Source of the DNA: Phocaeicola faecalis
GTDB lineage: Bacteria; Bacteroidota; Bacteroidia; Bacteroidales; Bacteroidaceae
Assembly: GCF_021730445.1 (NCBI RefSeq)
Contig: NZ_JADNRM010000010.1
Coordinates: 2,231 to 66,230 of the forward strand
Direction of reading: 5' to 3'
DNA length: 64,000 bases
A model generated the notes under the pieces. It was not told the origin of the DNA. It saw nothing but the letters and a program-made list of their open reading frames with translations, and did not search any database. A program made the position numbers and the translations under genes. Shown here in pieces: positions 46,666 to 55,267 of the stretch (positions are counted from its first letter, which is position 1; each line of letters begins with the position of its first letter).

Positions 46666-48909
46666 CTACTTCACAACTAAGTCAATCCGGCTACCCGGCT
46701 GAGTCTCATACTCCATCACTTTATGTTCGAAAGGAGAAAAGACAGCAAGATGACCACCCTTTTCGGAATAAACTTCCAATCGGACAATCTTTCCATCCTT
46801 GAGAGCGGCCGAGACAAGGAAACCTCCCATGGCCCGTAGATTGTTAAAAGATGCATTCTTCCAGGTTGAGGGAATTGCCGGAAAGACCCGTATCACTCCT
46901 GTATGGCTCTGCAACAACATTTCATGTATGCCCGAGGCAAACGCAAAATTTCCCTCAAGCGTAAAAGGACGATAAGTAAACTTTGATTTTCCGCTACCCG
47001 ACTGATCTCCATTGGCATGGAATGTATTTTTCAGACAGAAACATTCGGCGAAAGTTCTCAATGCCTTTGCCGCTTCTTCACCGTTAAATGCACGCGCCTG
47101 CATATTGGCAAACCAACTATAAGTATATCCGGTCCAGTAATCCGGCCCATAGTCACTCATTCTTTTCAGAGTGGCACGGATGATGTGTTGCGCCTTCTCA
47201 CCGTCGCTCCAGTCTATGATGCCCAACGGATGAATGGCCAGTGCATGAGAGAAATGACGATGCGATGCATTATAGGGAAATCCTTTGGCAAAGGTAAGGC
47301 TTCCATCACTATACAAATCAAAATCAGGCAACTGACTTCTCAATTTGCTCCAATGCTCTGCCTCAGCCCTTATTCCCAGTTCATTTGCCATTTCAGCACC
47401 TGCATCAAACAGAAAATGCATCAATGACAAATCATAATTCGTCATATCCTTAAACCACGCCTGCAGTGAGTTATCATATATCTCGGGACTTGAACTGAAC
47501 TCCAGCCGACGAACTCCTTTGCTGTCGACAATGGAATTCTGCTCCATATATATAGCCACGTCCTTCAAGAAAGGGTAAGCCCTTTCTTTCAAAAACTCCT
47601 TATCGGCAGAGTATTTCCAATGCAAATAAAAGTGCTGTGCCAACCAAGCTCCCGCCGTTTGAGACATGGCATACTGAATCCATCCTCCCATAGGCTCACC
47701 TGTCAGGGTGCAGACTCCGGGCACATTCATCCCCTCTGTTTCAAAGTATTGACGGGTATAACGTTTGTAAGTATCACGTTGATTCCACAACGTATTCAGA
47801 TATCCCAGTCCCTCAGACAAGTGATTACCCGCATACGCAGGCCAATAACTGAGTTGGGTATTCAGGTCATGATGATAGTCCCCCTTCCAAGGCGGCAACT
47901 TACCATTGTCTGCCGTCCACACGGCTTGCAAAGAAATGGGATAGGAATTCTCACGAGCTGCCGAACCGAACTTATACATCTCATTATAATACTGTTTTTG
48001 TAGGATACTATCCGGAAGAGCAACGGATGACTGTGCCCAATAATTCTTCCAATAATCAAGGTGCACTGCATAATCTTTTTCCAAACCGCGCAGCATAGCA
48101 GCCTCCGTCTCTTCTTCCGCCTGTTCGCCGCACAAAGAAGAAGTGACACTCCACGTTCCATACAACGTTTTTCCCTGCCGTTTCCATTTCACCACCACAT
48201 CGTAAGAAAAGTCGCCATATCCTTTCTGATGATACACACATTCATTGTCTTTACGCACTACACTTCCCTGCTCATACCCCAGCCGTTGCAAGTCCTGTCC
48301 AGAAACCGGACTGGCTTCGGAACTGTTTCCTGTTTTCTTATAGTGAGGAGTCACCAGCAAAGGTTCCAGTTCCGTTGTGAGATTTTTAAAGACAAACCAT
48401 CCCACCGGCTTAGTAGCATGGACAAAAGTCTGCATCCGGGTGCCGTTCTCCCAAATGGCCTCACACAAAGCATTATCCAGATACAGGCGCACTTGCACAG
48501 GTTTTCCAAGTTCAGTCAATGGAAACTCTAAAGCCGCCCCCGGTATTTTGGAAGGGGCAGGCATCCTGTTATAGGGTTCGTCGAATTTCTTCTGCACAGG
48601 CCGATAATCGCGCATACGGATATGCTCCTTTACCCATGCAAAACGATAATTATCCCCCGAAAGGCTGTCCACCAGACGCAAATCCCATAAATCAGTACGG
48701 TCTAGGGAGAAACGCAAGGCGGTATCTTTTTCCCACACCAATGCACCTACCGTGGCGTTCCCCAATGGAATGCCTTCATCCCAACTTTGTGCCAAAGCCG
48801 GAAAGACCAAATCATTATCAGATGCCGTAACAGGGCAATAATCTACAGAAGTGCTACAACTCATCATGCCCACCACGAAGCCTAGCATCAATATCTTTTT
48901 CAATTTCAT
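46666..48909 (-). CDS. GH95-like glycoside hydrolase lipoprotein (alpha-L-fucosidase / alpha-L-galactosidase)
   Basis: The 747-residue lipoprotein (signal ending GMMSCSTS, Cys 18) has the N-terminal sandwich (AQSWDEGIPLGNATVGALVW), a helical barrel with LQAVWTADNGKLPPWKGDYHHDLNTQLSYWPA, FSSSPEIYDN, RHFSHALAIHP, and a C-terminal sandwich. These are GH95 features. In characterised GH95 an Asn-x-Asn pair lies just before the YWP motif; here it reads Asp-Leu-Asn, so substrate use may differ. GH95 removes alpha-1,2-L-fucose or L-galactose. It is divergent from the SusCD pair and forms a transcript with the AraC gene. Confidence 0.8.
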   Translation of the reverse strand: MKLKKILMLGFVVGMMSCSTSVDYCPVTASDNDLVFPALAQSWDEGIPLGNATVGALVWEKDTALRFSLDRTDLWDLRLVDSLSGDNYRFAWVKEHIRMRDYRPVQKKFDEPYNRMPAPSKIPGAALEFPLTELGKPVQVRLYLDNALCEAIWENGTRMQTFVHATKPVGWFVFKNLTTELEPLLVTPHYKKTGNSSEASPVSGQDLQRLGYEQGSVVRKDNECVYHQKGYGDFSYDVVVKWKRQGKTLYGTWSVTSSLCGEQAEEETEAAMLRGLEKDYAVHLDYWKNYWAQSSVALPDSILQKQYYNEMYKFGSAARENSYPISLQAVWTADNGKLPPWKGDYHHDLNTQLSYWPAYAGNHLSEGLGYLNTLWNQRDTYKRYTRQYFETEGMNVPGVCTLTGEPMGGWIQYAMSQTAGAWLAQHFYLHWKYSADKEFLKERAYPFLKDVAIYMEQNSIVDSKGVRRLEFSSSPEIYDNSLQAWFKDMTNYDLSLMHFLFDAGAEMANELGIRAEAEHWSKLRSQLPDFDLYSDGSLTFAKGFPYNASHRHFSHALAIHPLGIIDWSDGEKAQHIIRATLKRMSDYGPDYWTGYTYSWFANMQARAFNGEEAAKALRTFAECFCLKNTFHANGDQSGSGKSKFTYRPFTLEGNFAFASGIHEMLLQSHTGVIRVFPAIPSTWKNASFNNLRAMGGFLVSAALKDGKIVRLEVYSEKGGHLAVFSPFEHKVMEYETQPGSRIDLVVK

Positions 48910-48942
48910 GTCATTCAGTATATTAAATTCAAGAATCTATTG

Positions 48943-48950
48943 CAAACATA
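48943..48950 (-). promoter_or_regulatory. Candidate -7 element for GH95-AraC
   Basis: It reads TATGTTTG on the minus strand, 33 bp upstream of the GH95 start. Confidence 0.5.
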
Positions 48951-49263
48951 CACAAATCAGACGAAAACAGCAGCCTAAACTTCGAATTTACTTTTAACAA
49001 ATTCGGAACAAATAGCAAGAAAACATATAGAAAATGGACATAAGAAGATATACTTAGCCGGCAAGAGCAGTACCGTAAGCCTTTTCGTCCTCTAGATTAA
49101 CGTGAGTTCGGGATAAGTGTTTTTGGGGGAGTTTCCACAGTAATACACAAGATTTCAGTTTAATAAACCAAACGGAACGATAGATATTTCGTCCGGCAAG
49201 CTGATACATTCTTTGCAGCGAACCGTCGTATTCATTAATCATTGCCATTGGCTCAGTAAATAG

Positions 49264-49296
49264 TGTCACTGATTTGCTAGTTTCTGTCACTGATTT
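49264..49296. promoter_or_regulatory. Candidate AraC operator: two direct repeats spaced 21 bp
   Basis: TGTCACTGATTT occurs at 49264-49275 and again at 49285-49296, exactly 21 bp apart, i.e. two helical turns. AraC-type regulators commonly bind such half-sites. Position in the shared divergent region of GH95-AraC and SusCD fits control of both. Binding is inferred. Confidence 0.45.
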
Positions 49297-49584
49297 ATTA
49301 GTCGATGGCAGAAACTAACGAATACCTCAAAAGCCGATTGGCTTTATGTATGGAATCTAATTACTTTTCAAAGGTAAGGATGATAGAGTATTATCTGGCA
49401 ACCGGACTTCTTTCTATAGTTAGCACAGCGGTTCCTCCCCTTTATTTAATATAATAATGTATATCTTATATCCTCATAATGAGCACATTTCGTCATTTCC
49501 GTTTTTTATAATTATCTTTTTTGTAAGTACCGAATTCGTTAATCCATATCATCCGCTTCTTTCGCCGCTTCATTTCATTCATTG

Positions 49585-49592
49585 TAATTTTG
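49585..49592 (+). promoter_or_regulatory. Candidate -7 element for the second SusCD pair
   Basis: TAATTTTG matches TAnnTTTG. A TTTC at about 49558 is near the -33 position. It overlaps the alternative TTG start at 49590, so translation must start later, at 49650. Confidence 0.55.
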
Positions 49593-49649
49593 CCTCAAAC
49601 AAAATACCTCAATGAAAGGGGTATTCAAATCTTAATTAAAACTAATATT

Positions 49650-52600
49650 ATGCCAAAGAAAAATCAAGCTATGAAGCTCATCTTGCTGGCCGGAGCCTTA
49701 AGTTTTCCGGTCATCGGTATGGCAGAAAAGATGCCTAATCAATCCGAAGCAAGCATTTCCCAACAGAATGGGAAAGTTACAGGTACCGTAGAAGATGACT
49801 TAGGAACAGTAATCGGAGCCACTGTAATAGTAAAAGGAACGACTAACGGAACCACTACCGACATTGACGGACGATTCACCTTAGAAGGAGTAGAAAAAGG
49901 AAGCATTCTGCAAATCTCTTTCGTAGGTTACACCACTAAAGAAGTGAAATACACCGGACAATCCATCCTTAAGATTATGCTAAAAGAAGACAGCCAAACA
50001 CTGGATGAAGTGGTAGTAGTAGGTTTCGGTACCCAAAAGAAAGTCAACCTGACCGGTTCGGTAGGTACCGTTGATGCCGAAGCGCTTGCATCCCGTCCGG
50101 TGCAGAACGCCGTACAAGCCTTGCAGGGTATAGTGCCGGGACTGCAAATTACTACAACCAGCGGCGCACTGGACAACAAGATGAGTATGAGTATCCGCGG
50201 TACAGGAACTATCGGTGACGGTTCTGACGCCAGTCCTTTAGTATTAATCGATGGCATGGAAGGTGACATCAACTCTATCAACCCACAGGACATTGAAAAC
50301 ATTTCAATTCTGAAAGATGCCGCTGCCGCCTCCATCTACGGCTCACGCGCACCTTTTGGTGTGATTCTGGTAACAACTAAAAGCGGTAAAAGCGGCAAGA
50401 CCTCTGTCAATTACAATAACAATTTCCGCTGGGGACAACCTGTCAGAATTCCTAAACAAATGGATTCGTATACATTTGCCACCTTCTACAACGATGCCAA
50501 TATCAACTCAGGGGCGGGTGCCTATTTTACCCCCGACCATCTGCAACGTATTAAAGACTATCAGGACGGTAAAATAACAGACGGAGTATTGGCAGATGCC
50601 AACAATCAATATTGGCTCGACGGATATGCCGGCGGTAATGCCAATACAAACTGGTATGATGTGATGTATCGTGACTGGACGTTCTCACAAGAACATAACC
50701 TGAGCTTCAGCGGCGGTAACGATAAAGTAAATTACTATTTATCCGGCAACTTCATGGATCAAAAAGGATTGATGGAGTACAATCAAGATACTTACAAACG
50801 CTACACCGGAACAGGAAAAATCAATGCGCAACTGACAGAGTGGGCAAAAGTGAACTACACCAGCCGTTTTACACGCGAAGACTTTCATCGTCCTGCCTAC
50901 CTTACCAATGCATTATTCCGTGACTTGGCACGCCAAGGCTGGCCTACACTTCCCTTATATGACCCTAACGGATATATGTACTTCTCTCCTTCTCCGGCAC
51001 TCCCCATTCGCGACGGAGGTAAGCACAACATTCAAACAGACAATATATACCAGCAGATATCTCTCATCATCGAACCGATAAAAAACTGGATAACCCATGT
51101 GGACTTCAACTACAGAATCAATATAGTCAACAACCACTGGGATACACAGACTTTGTACAACCATGACGTACAAGGCAATCCATATCCCATCAGTTATTAT
51201 CAGGACACAGAGGCTCACGAAGACCAGACAAAAGAGAACTATATGAACTTCAATGCCTATACAGAATATTCGCACAGTCTTGAATCGGGACATAACTTTA
51301 AAGGTATGATTGGTTTTCAAGCTGAAGAAATGAAACAACAAATATTCGGCGCGACCCGCAAAGGCATTATCGTCCCCGAACTACCTGAAATTGACATAAC
51401 TACCGGACTGGATTATAACGGCAAAGTGGTAAGCCCATCCGTAAACGGTTCGCGTGCCGCTTGGTCTACCGCCGGTTTTTTCGGACGTCTGAACTATGAC
51501 TACAAAGGTAAATATCTGGCAGAAGTCAATATCCGTTATGACGGCACCTCCCGCTTCCGCCGCGAACAACGCTGGAACTGGTTTCCTTCATTCTCCCTCG
51601 GTTGGAACATTGCCCGCGAAAATTTTTGGGAACCATGGAGCGAATATGTAGGAACACTGAAATTACGCGGTTCTTATGGAGAGTTAGGCAACCAAAATAC
51701 CAAATCATGGTATCCTACTTATCAGACATTAGCAGTAGCAGCCAGCAGCGGCAGTTGGATACAAAACGGACTCAAACCCAATACGGCCACCGTACCGGGA
51801 CTCATTAGCTCTACCATGGGATGGGAGCGTGTGCGCAACTGGAACATCGGCTTCGATTTCGGAGCGTTCAATAACCGTCTGACCGGCTCGTTCGATTATT
51901 ATACCCGCGAGACATTAGATATGGTAGGACCGGCTCCCGAACTTCCGGGAATCCTTGGTCTGGACGTTCCCAAGACAAACAATACCGACTTGAAGACTTA
52001 CGGCTTCGACTTCGAAATAGCTTGGCAAGACCGACTGAAAAACGGACTGGGTTACGGAATTCGATTTGTTTTATCCGATTCACAAACCAAAATTACCCGC
52101 TATCCGAATCCTACCAATACATTGGACAAATACAGAGAAGGCAGAATGTTGGGAGCTATTTATGGTTATGAAACGATTGGCATTGCCAAATCCGACGAAG
52201 AAATGGAACAACATTTAGCATCTCTTCCCAATGGAGGGCAAAACGCATTGGGGTCTACTTGGGAAGCCGGAGACATCATGTACAGAGACTTAAACGGTGA
52301 TGGCAAAATAGATGGCGGAGGTAATAAATATGATGATATGGGCGACAAGAAAATCTTGGGTAACAACACCCCTCGCTATCAATTCGGTATCGATTTGAAT
52401 GCAGACTGGAAAGGTTTTGACTTCCGGGCATTCTTTCAGGGAGTCATGAAACGCGACTACTGGCAGGGAAGTGCTTATTTCTGGGGAGCAACCACATTGT
52501 GGCATTCTACCGGTTTTGTGGAACATGCCGATTACTTCAGGGCAGAACCTTCCAACGATCTGCCTGCCAACCTGGACGCTTACTATCCGCGCCCCATCTT

Positions 52601-52880
52601 TGGCTCCGACAAAAATAAACAGACGCAATCCGGTTACTTGCAGGATGCCTCTTATATCCGCCTGAAAAACCTTCAGTTGGGATATACCCTGCCGGTATCC
52701 CTTACCAAGAAATTTGCCGTATCCAAATTACGCGTGTTCATATCAGGCGAGAACTTGTGGACAGGTACTTCACTGACCAAAATATTCGACCCCGAAACAA
52801 TCGGCGGCGGTGATGCATACAATGGAAATGCTTATCCGTTAAGCAGAACTTTCTCTTTTGGATTGAACGTAACCTTATAA
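49650..52880 (+). CDS. SusC-like TonB-dependent receptor (no STN domain)
   Basis: ATG 49650 (MPKKNQAMKLILL) is chosen, as an upstream in-frame TTG at 49590 lies within the promoter. The product is 1076 residues: signal peptide, carboxypeptidase-regulatory-like domain (about 38-115, GKVTGTVEDDLGTVIGATVI), plug with VVVVGFGTQKKVNLTGSV and SIRGTGTIGDG, then the outer-membrane barrel (last strand TFSFGLNVTL). It imports oligosaccharides with energy from TonB-ExbBD. The missing STN domain agrees with AraC-type control of this PUL. The SusD gene starts 21 bp downstream. Confidence 0.94.
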   Translation: MPKKNQAMKLILLAGALSFPVIGMAEKMPNQSEASISQQNGKVTGTVEDDLGTVIGATVIVKGTTNGTTTDIDGRFTLEGVEKGSILQISFVGYTTKEVKYTGQSILKIMLKEDSQTLDEVVVVGFGTQKKVNLTGSVGTVDAEALASRPVQNAVQALQGIVPGLQITTTSGALDNKMSMSIRGTGTIGDGSDASPLVLIDGMEGDINSINPQDIENISILKDAAAASIYGSRAPFGVILVTTKSGKSGKTSVNYNNNFRWGQPVRIPKQMDSYTFATFYNDANINSGAGAYFTPDHLQRIKDYQDGKITDGVLADANNQYWLDGYAGGNANTNWYDVMYRDWTFSQEHNLSFSGGNDKVNYYLSGNFMDQKGLMEYNQDTYKRYTGTGKINAQLTEWAKVNYTSRFTREDFHRPAYLTNALFRDLARQGWPTLPLYDPNGYMYFSPSPALPIRDGGKHNIQTDNIYQQISLIIEPIKNWITHVDFNYRINIVNNHWDTQTLYNHDVQGNPYPISYYQDTEAHEDQTKENYMNFNAYTEYSHSLESGHNFKGMIGFQAEEMKQQIFGATRKGIIVPELPEIDITTGLDYNGKVVSPSVNGSRAAWSTAGFFGRLNYDYKGKYLAEVNIRYDGTSRFRREQRWNWFPSFSLGWNIARENFWEPWSEYVGTLKLRGSYGELGNQNTKSWYPTYQTLAVAASSGSWIQNGLKPNTATVPGLISSTMGWERVRNWNIGFDFGAFNNRLTGSFDYYTRETLDMVGPAPELPGILGLDVPKTNNTDLKTYGFDFEIAWQDRLKNGLGYGIRFVLSDSQTKITRYPNPTNTLDKYREGRMLGAIYGYETIGIAKSDEEMEQHLASLPNGGQNALGSTWEAGDIMYRDLNGDGKIDGGGNKYDDMGDKKILGNNTPRYQFGIDLNADWKGFDFRAFFQGVMKRDYWQGSAYFWGATTLWHSTGFVEHADYFRAEPSNDLPANLDAYYPRPIFGSDKNKQTQSGYLQDASYIRLKNLQLGYTLPVSLTKKFAVSKLRVFISGENLWTGTSLTKIFDPETIGGGDAYNGNAYPLSRTFSFGLNVTL

Positions 52881-52901
52881 CATATAAAAGAAATAACAAT
52901 C

Positions 52902-54908
52902 ATGAAACATAGTAATCTATTTAAATATGCAGCCGGAGTTGCCATTTTGGGCATCATGACTTCCTGCAATGATTTTCTAGATCAGGAGCCGAAATCTTCT
53001 GTTTCACCGGAAAAGTATCTGAAAGACGAATCCCAATTAGCGGCTTATGCCAACAAACTTTATACCGATATCCTGCCCGGACACGGATATGGATACGGAC
53101 TTTTCGGAGACGACAACCACACAGACAATCAAGCCGGCTTCGGTTATGACAACCGTTATATTCCGGGACAATGGAAAACTTCACAATCGTCGGGTGGCTC
53201 ATATAGCTTTGGAAATATCTACAGCTGCAACTACTTCTTCGAACGAGTACTTCCCGAATACGAAGCAGGCAATATTTCGGGCGCAAACGAAAAGATTCTC
53301 CAATATATAGGTGAGATGTACTTTATGCGTGCGTATGAATATTTCAAGAGACTTCGTTCTTATGGTGATTTCCCTATTGTCAAAACCACATTGCCCGACG
53401 AAATGGAACCGTTGGTAGAAGCCAGCAAGCGCTCGCCACGTAACGAAGTTGCACGTTTTATCTTGTCGGACTTAGATGCCGCCATCGAATTTATGGCTTC
53501 GGGAAAAGGAACCGAAAAGACCCGCATCAACCGTGAATGTGCATTGCTGATGAAATCGCGCGTCGCTTTATTCGAAGGTACTTGGTTGAAGTACTTCAAA
53601 GATACGCCATTCGTTCCCAACGGTCCGGACTGGCCGGGTAAAAGCAAAGAGTATAATGCCAATTACCAATATCCGACAGGAAATATAGACAATGAAATCG
53701 ATTACTTCCTAACCCAAGCTATGGAAGCGGCCAAAGAACTAGGCGATGCAGTAGAAATGGTTGACAACACCGGATTAATACAGCAGTCGGCTACCGAACC
53801 GACAAATCCTTATATGGATATGTTCGGAGATGAAGACATGTCAGGCTACAGCGAAGTGCTCTTATGGCGCCCCTACAGCAAAGCATTAGGATTGACACAC
53901 AATGTGGTGGTAGCCGCACAGCACGGCAATTATGGAATCGGGGTTACCCGTGGAATGGTGGACGGATTCCTAATGGCCAACGGTTTGCCCATTTATGCAT
54001 CAGGCAGTGGATATCAAGGAGACGAAACCATAGCCGACGTCCGTAAAGAACGCGACTCCCGACTGAATGTCTTTTTGAAAGAACCGGGACAGAAGAATGT
54101 TTTATTTGAATCTGTGGAAGGTGAAATGGCTGTTCCCGTCGAACCTTATCCCGTCATCCTTAACAACAATGCAGAAAAAGGATATTCAACAGGTTATTCA
54201 CTCCGTAAAGGAAATAATTATGATCAAAAATATGTAAGTAACGGAAGCAACTATACCGGTGCATTAATCTTCCGTGGCACAGAAGCTCTTCTCAATTATA
54301 TCGAAGCGTGCTATGAAAAGAATGGCTCTTTAGACAACACGGCTCAAAGCTATTGGGCACAAATCCGAAGACGTTCACACGTAGATACTGATTATAATAA
54401 AACAATTGCCGCCACCGATATGACAAAAGAAGCACTCAATGACTGGGGAGCTTACTCAGCCGGCAAGTTAATAGACCCGACTCTTTATAACATCCGCCGT
54501 GAACGCCGCTGCGAACTTATGGCAGAAGGGTTGCGTTATATGGATCTGATGCGTTGGAGAGCCATGGACCAAATGATTGCCACTCCTTATCATATTGAAG
54601 GTTTCAAACTGTGGGGAAGCATGCAGGAATGGTACAAGAATGAAGACGGCACTTCACAACTGGTTTACGGCATGGACAACTCAAAGGCAAATGTGTCCGA
54701 CCCGGCACTCAGCCCTTACCTGCGCCCATACGAAAAATATGGCAATAACTTGGCCAAAGACGGGTATCGCTGGGCAATGGCTCATTATCTGGAACCATAC
54801 AGGATACAGGATATAGATATCACCTCAGGCGGTGGCTCTATTGAAGATTCGCCCATCTATCAGAATCCTTACTGGCCGACTGAACCGAATATGCCTCCGT
54901 TGAAATAA
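52902..54908 (+). CDS. SusD/RagB family surface glycan-binding lipoprotein
   Basis: The 668-residue lipoprotein (signal ending IMTSCND, Cys about 22) has the canonical SusD N-terminus FLDQEPKSSVSPEKYLKDESQLAAYANKLY, TPR-like helices with IGEMYFMRAYEYFKRLRSYGDFPIV and RNEVARFILSDLDAAIEF, and the C-terminal RRERRCELMAEGLRYMDLMRWRAM. It caps the SusC barrel at 49650. The pair is divergent from GH95-AraC and should be co-regulated with the catabolic operon. It is followed by an unusual set of inverted repeats. Confidence 0.95.
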   Translation: MKHSNLFKYAAGVAILGIMTSCNDFLDQEPKSSVSPEKYLKDESQLAAYANKLYTDILPGHGYGYGLFGDDNHTDNQAGFGYDNRYIPGQWKTSQSSGGSYSFGNIYSCNYFFERVLPEYEAGNISGANEKILQYIGEMYFMRAYEYFKRLRSYGDFPIVKTTLPDEMEPLVEASKRSPRNEVARFILSDLDAAIEFMASGKGTEKTRINRECALLMKSRVALFEGTWLKYFKDTPFVPNGPDWPGKSKEYNANYQYPTGNIDNEIDYFLTQAMEAAKELGDAVEMVDNTGLIQQSATEPTNPYMDMFGDEDMSGYSEVLLWRPYSKALGLTHNVVVAAQHGNYGIGVTRGMVDGFLMANGLPIYASGSGYQGDETIADVRKERDSRLNVFLKEPGQKNVLFESVEGEMAVPVEPYPVILNNNAEKGYSTGYSLRKGNNYDQKYVSNGSNYTGALIFRGTEALLNYIEACYEKNGSLDNTAQSYWAQIRRRSHVDTDYNKTIAATDMTKEALNDWGAYSAGKLIDPTLYNIRRERRCELMAEGLRYMDLMRWRAMDQMIATPYHIEGFKLWGSMQEWYKNEDGTSQLVYGMDNSKANVSDPALSPYLRPYEKYGNNLAKDGYRWAMAHYLEPYRIQDIDITSGGGSIEDSPIYQNPYWPTEPNMPPLK

Positions 54909-54915
54909 TAAGATG

Positions 54916-55216
54916 AACTTTTAATTTGAAATTTGAACATCCTAATTTGAACATCCTAAAAGGCTAAAGAAAGAGGGTGTGTCGAAACAAGAATAATCCT
55001 TCCGAAAAGTTACAGATTGTAACGACCAAACTTAAAAGAGCCGTATCGAACTCTGTCTCGAGTAATGATACGGCTCTTTCTCTTGCTTTTTAGGATGCTC
55101 AAGTTTCAGATTAAAAGTTCTTCTTTGGTTTAACTTAGTTTTGACACATTGTTTGAGATATAACAATTACAATCTGTCACTCTTCGGAATGGTCATTTTA
55201 GCTTTGACACATCCCT
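54916..55216. repeat. Two interlocked inverted repeats around a terminator
   Basis: Pair A: 54916-54946 and 55090-55120 are complementary at 28 of 31 bases (GAACTTTTAATTTGAAATTT type). Pair B: 54974-55021 and 55168-55216 are complementary at roughly 80% (AGGGTGTGTC... with ...GACACATCCCT). The order is A-B-B-inside-A'-B', so the two stems cannot form together except as a pseudoknot. A perfect terminator stem lies in the middle. There is no ORF in the 359-bp spacer. Confidence 0.8.
55035..55090 (+). terminator. Rho-independent terminator after the second SusCD pair
   Basis: AAAGAGCCGTATC (55035-55047) and GATACGGCTCTTT (55067-55079) form a perfect 13-bp stem, followed by CTCTTGCTTTTT. It is the centre of the interlocked repeat. 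Confidence 0.8.
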
Positions 55217-55267
55217 GATAATTCTAATCTTCACCAGATAAACCGCTGGAGCGCTACAAATACTTTC

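Larger units (their letters stand above)
48910..49649. other. Divergent regulatory region between GH95 and the second SusC
   Basis: This 740-bp spacer contains the GH95 -7 candidate (48943-48950), spaced repeats (49264-49296), a 9-bp inverted repeat TAGTTTCTG/CAGAAACTA (49278-49286 and 49309-49317) and the SusC -7 candidate (49585-49592). The open frame at 49054-49290 (minus) overlaps the repeats, has no recognisable domain and is probably not a gene. Confidence 0.6.

Noticed and set aside
49054..49290. 78-residue open frame (minus) upstream of SusC
   Set aside because: No recognisable domain, poor start context, and it overlaps the likely AraC operator repeats. It is most likely chance.
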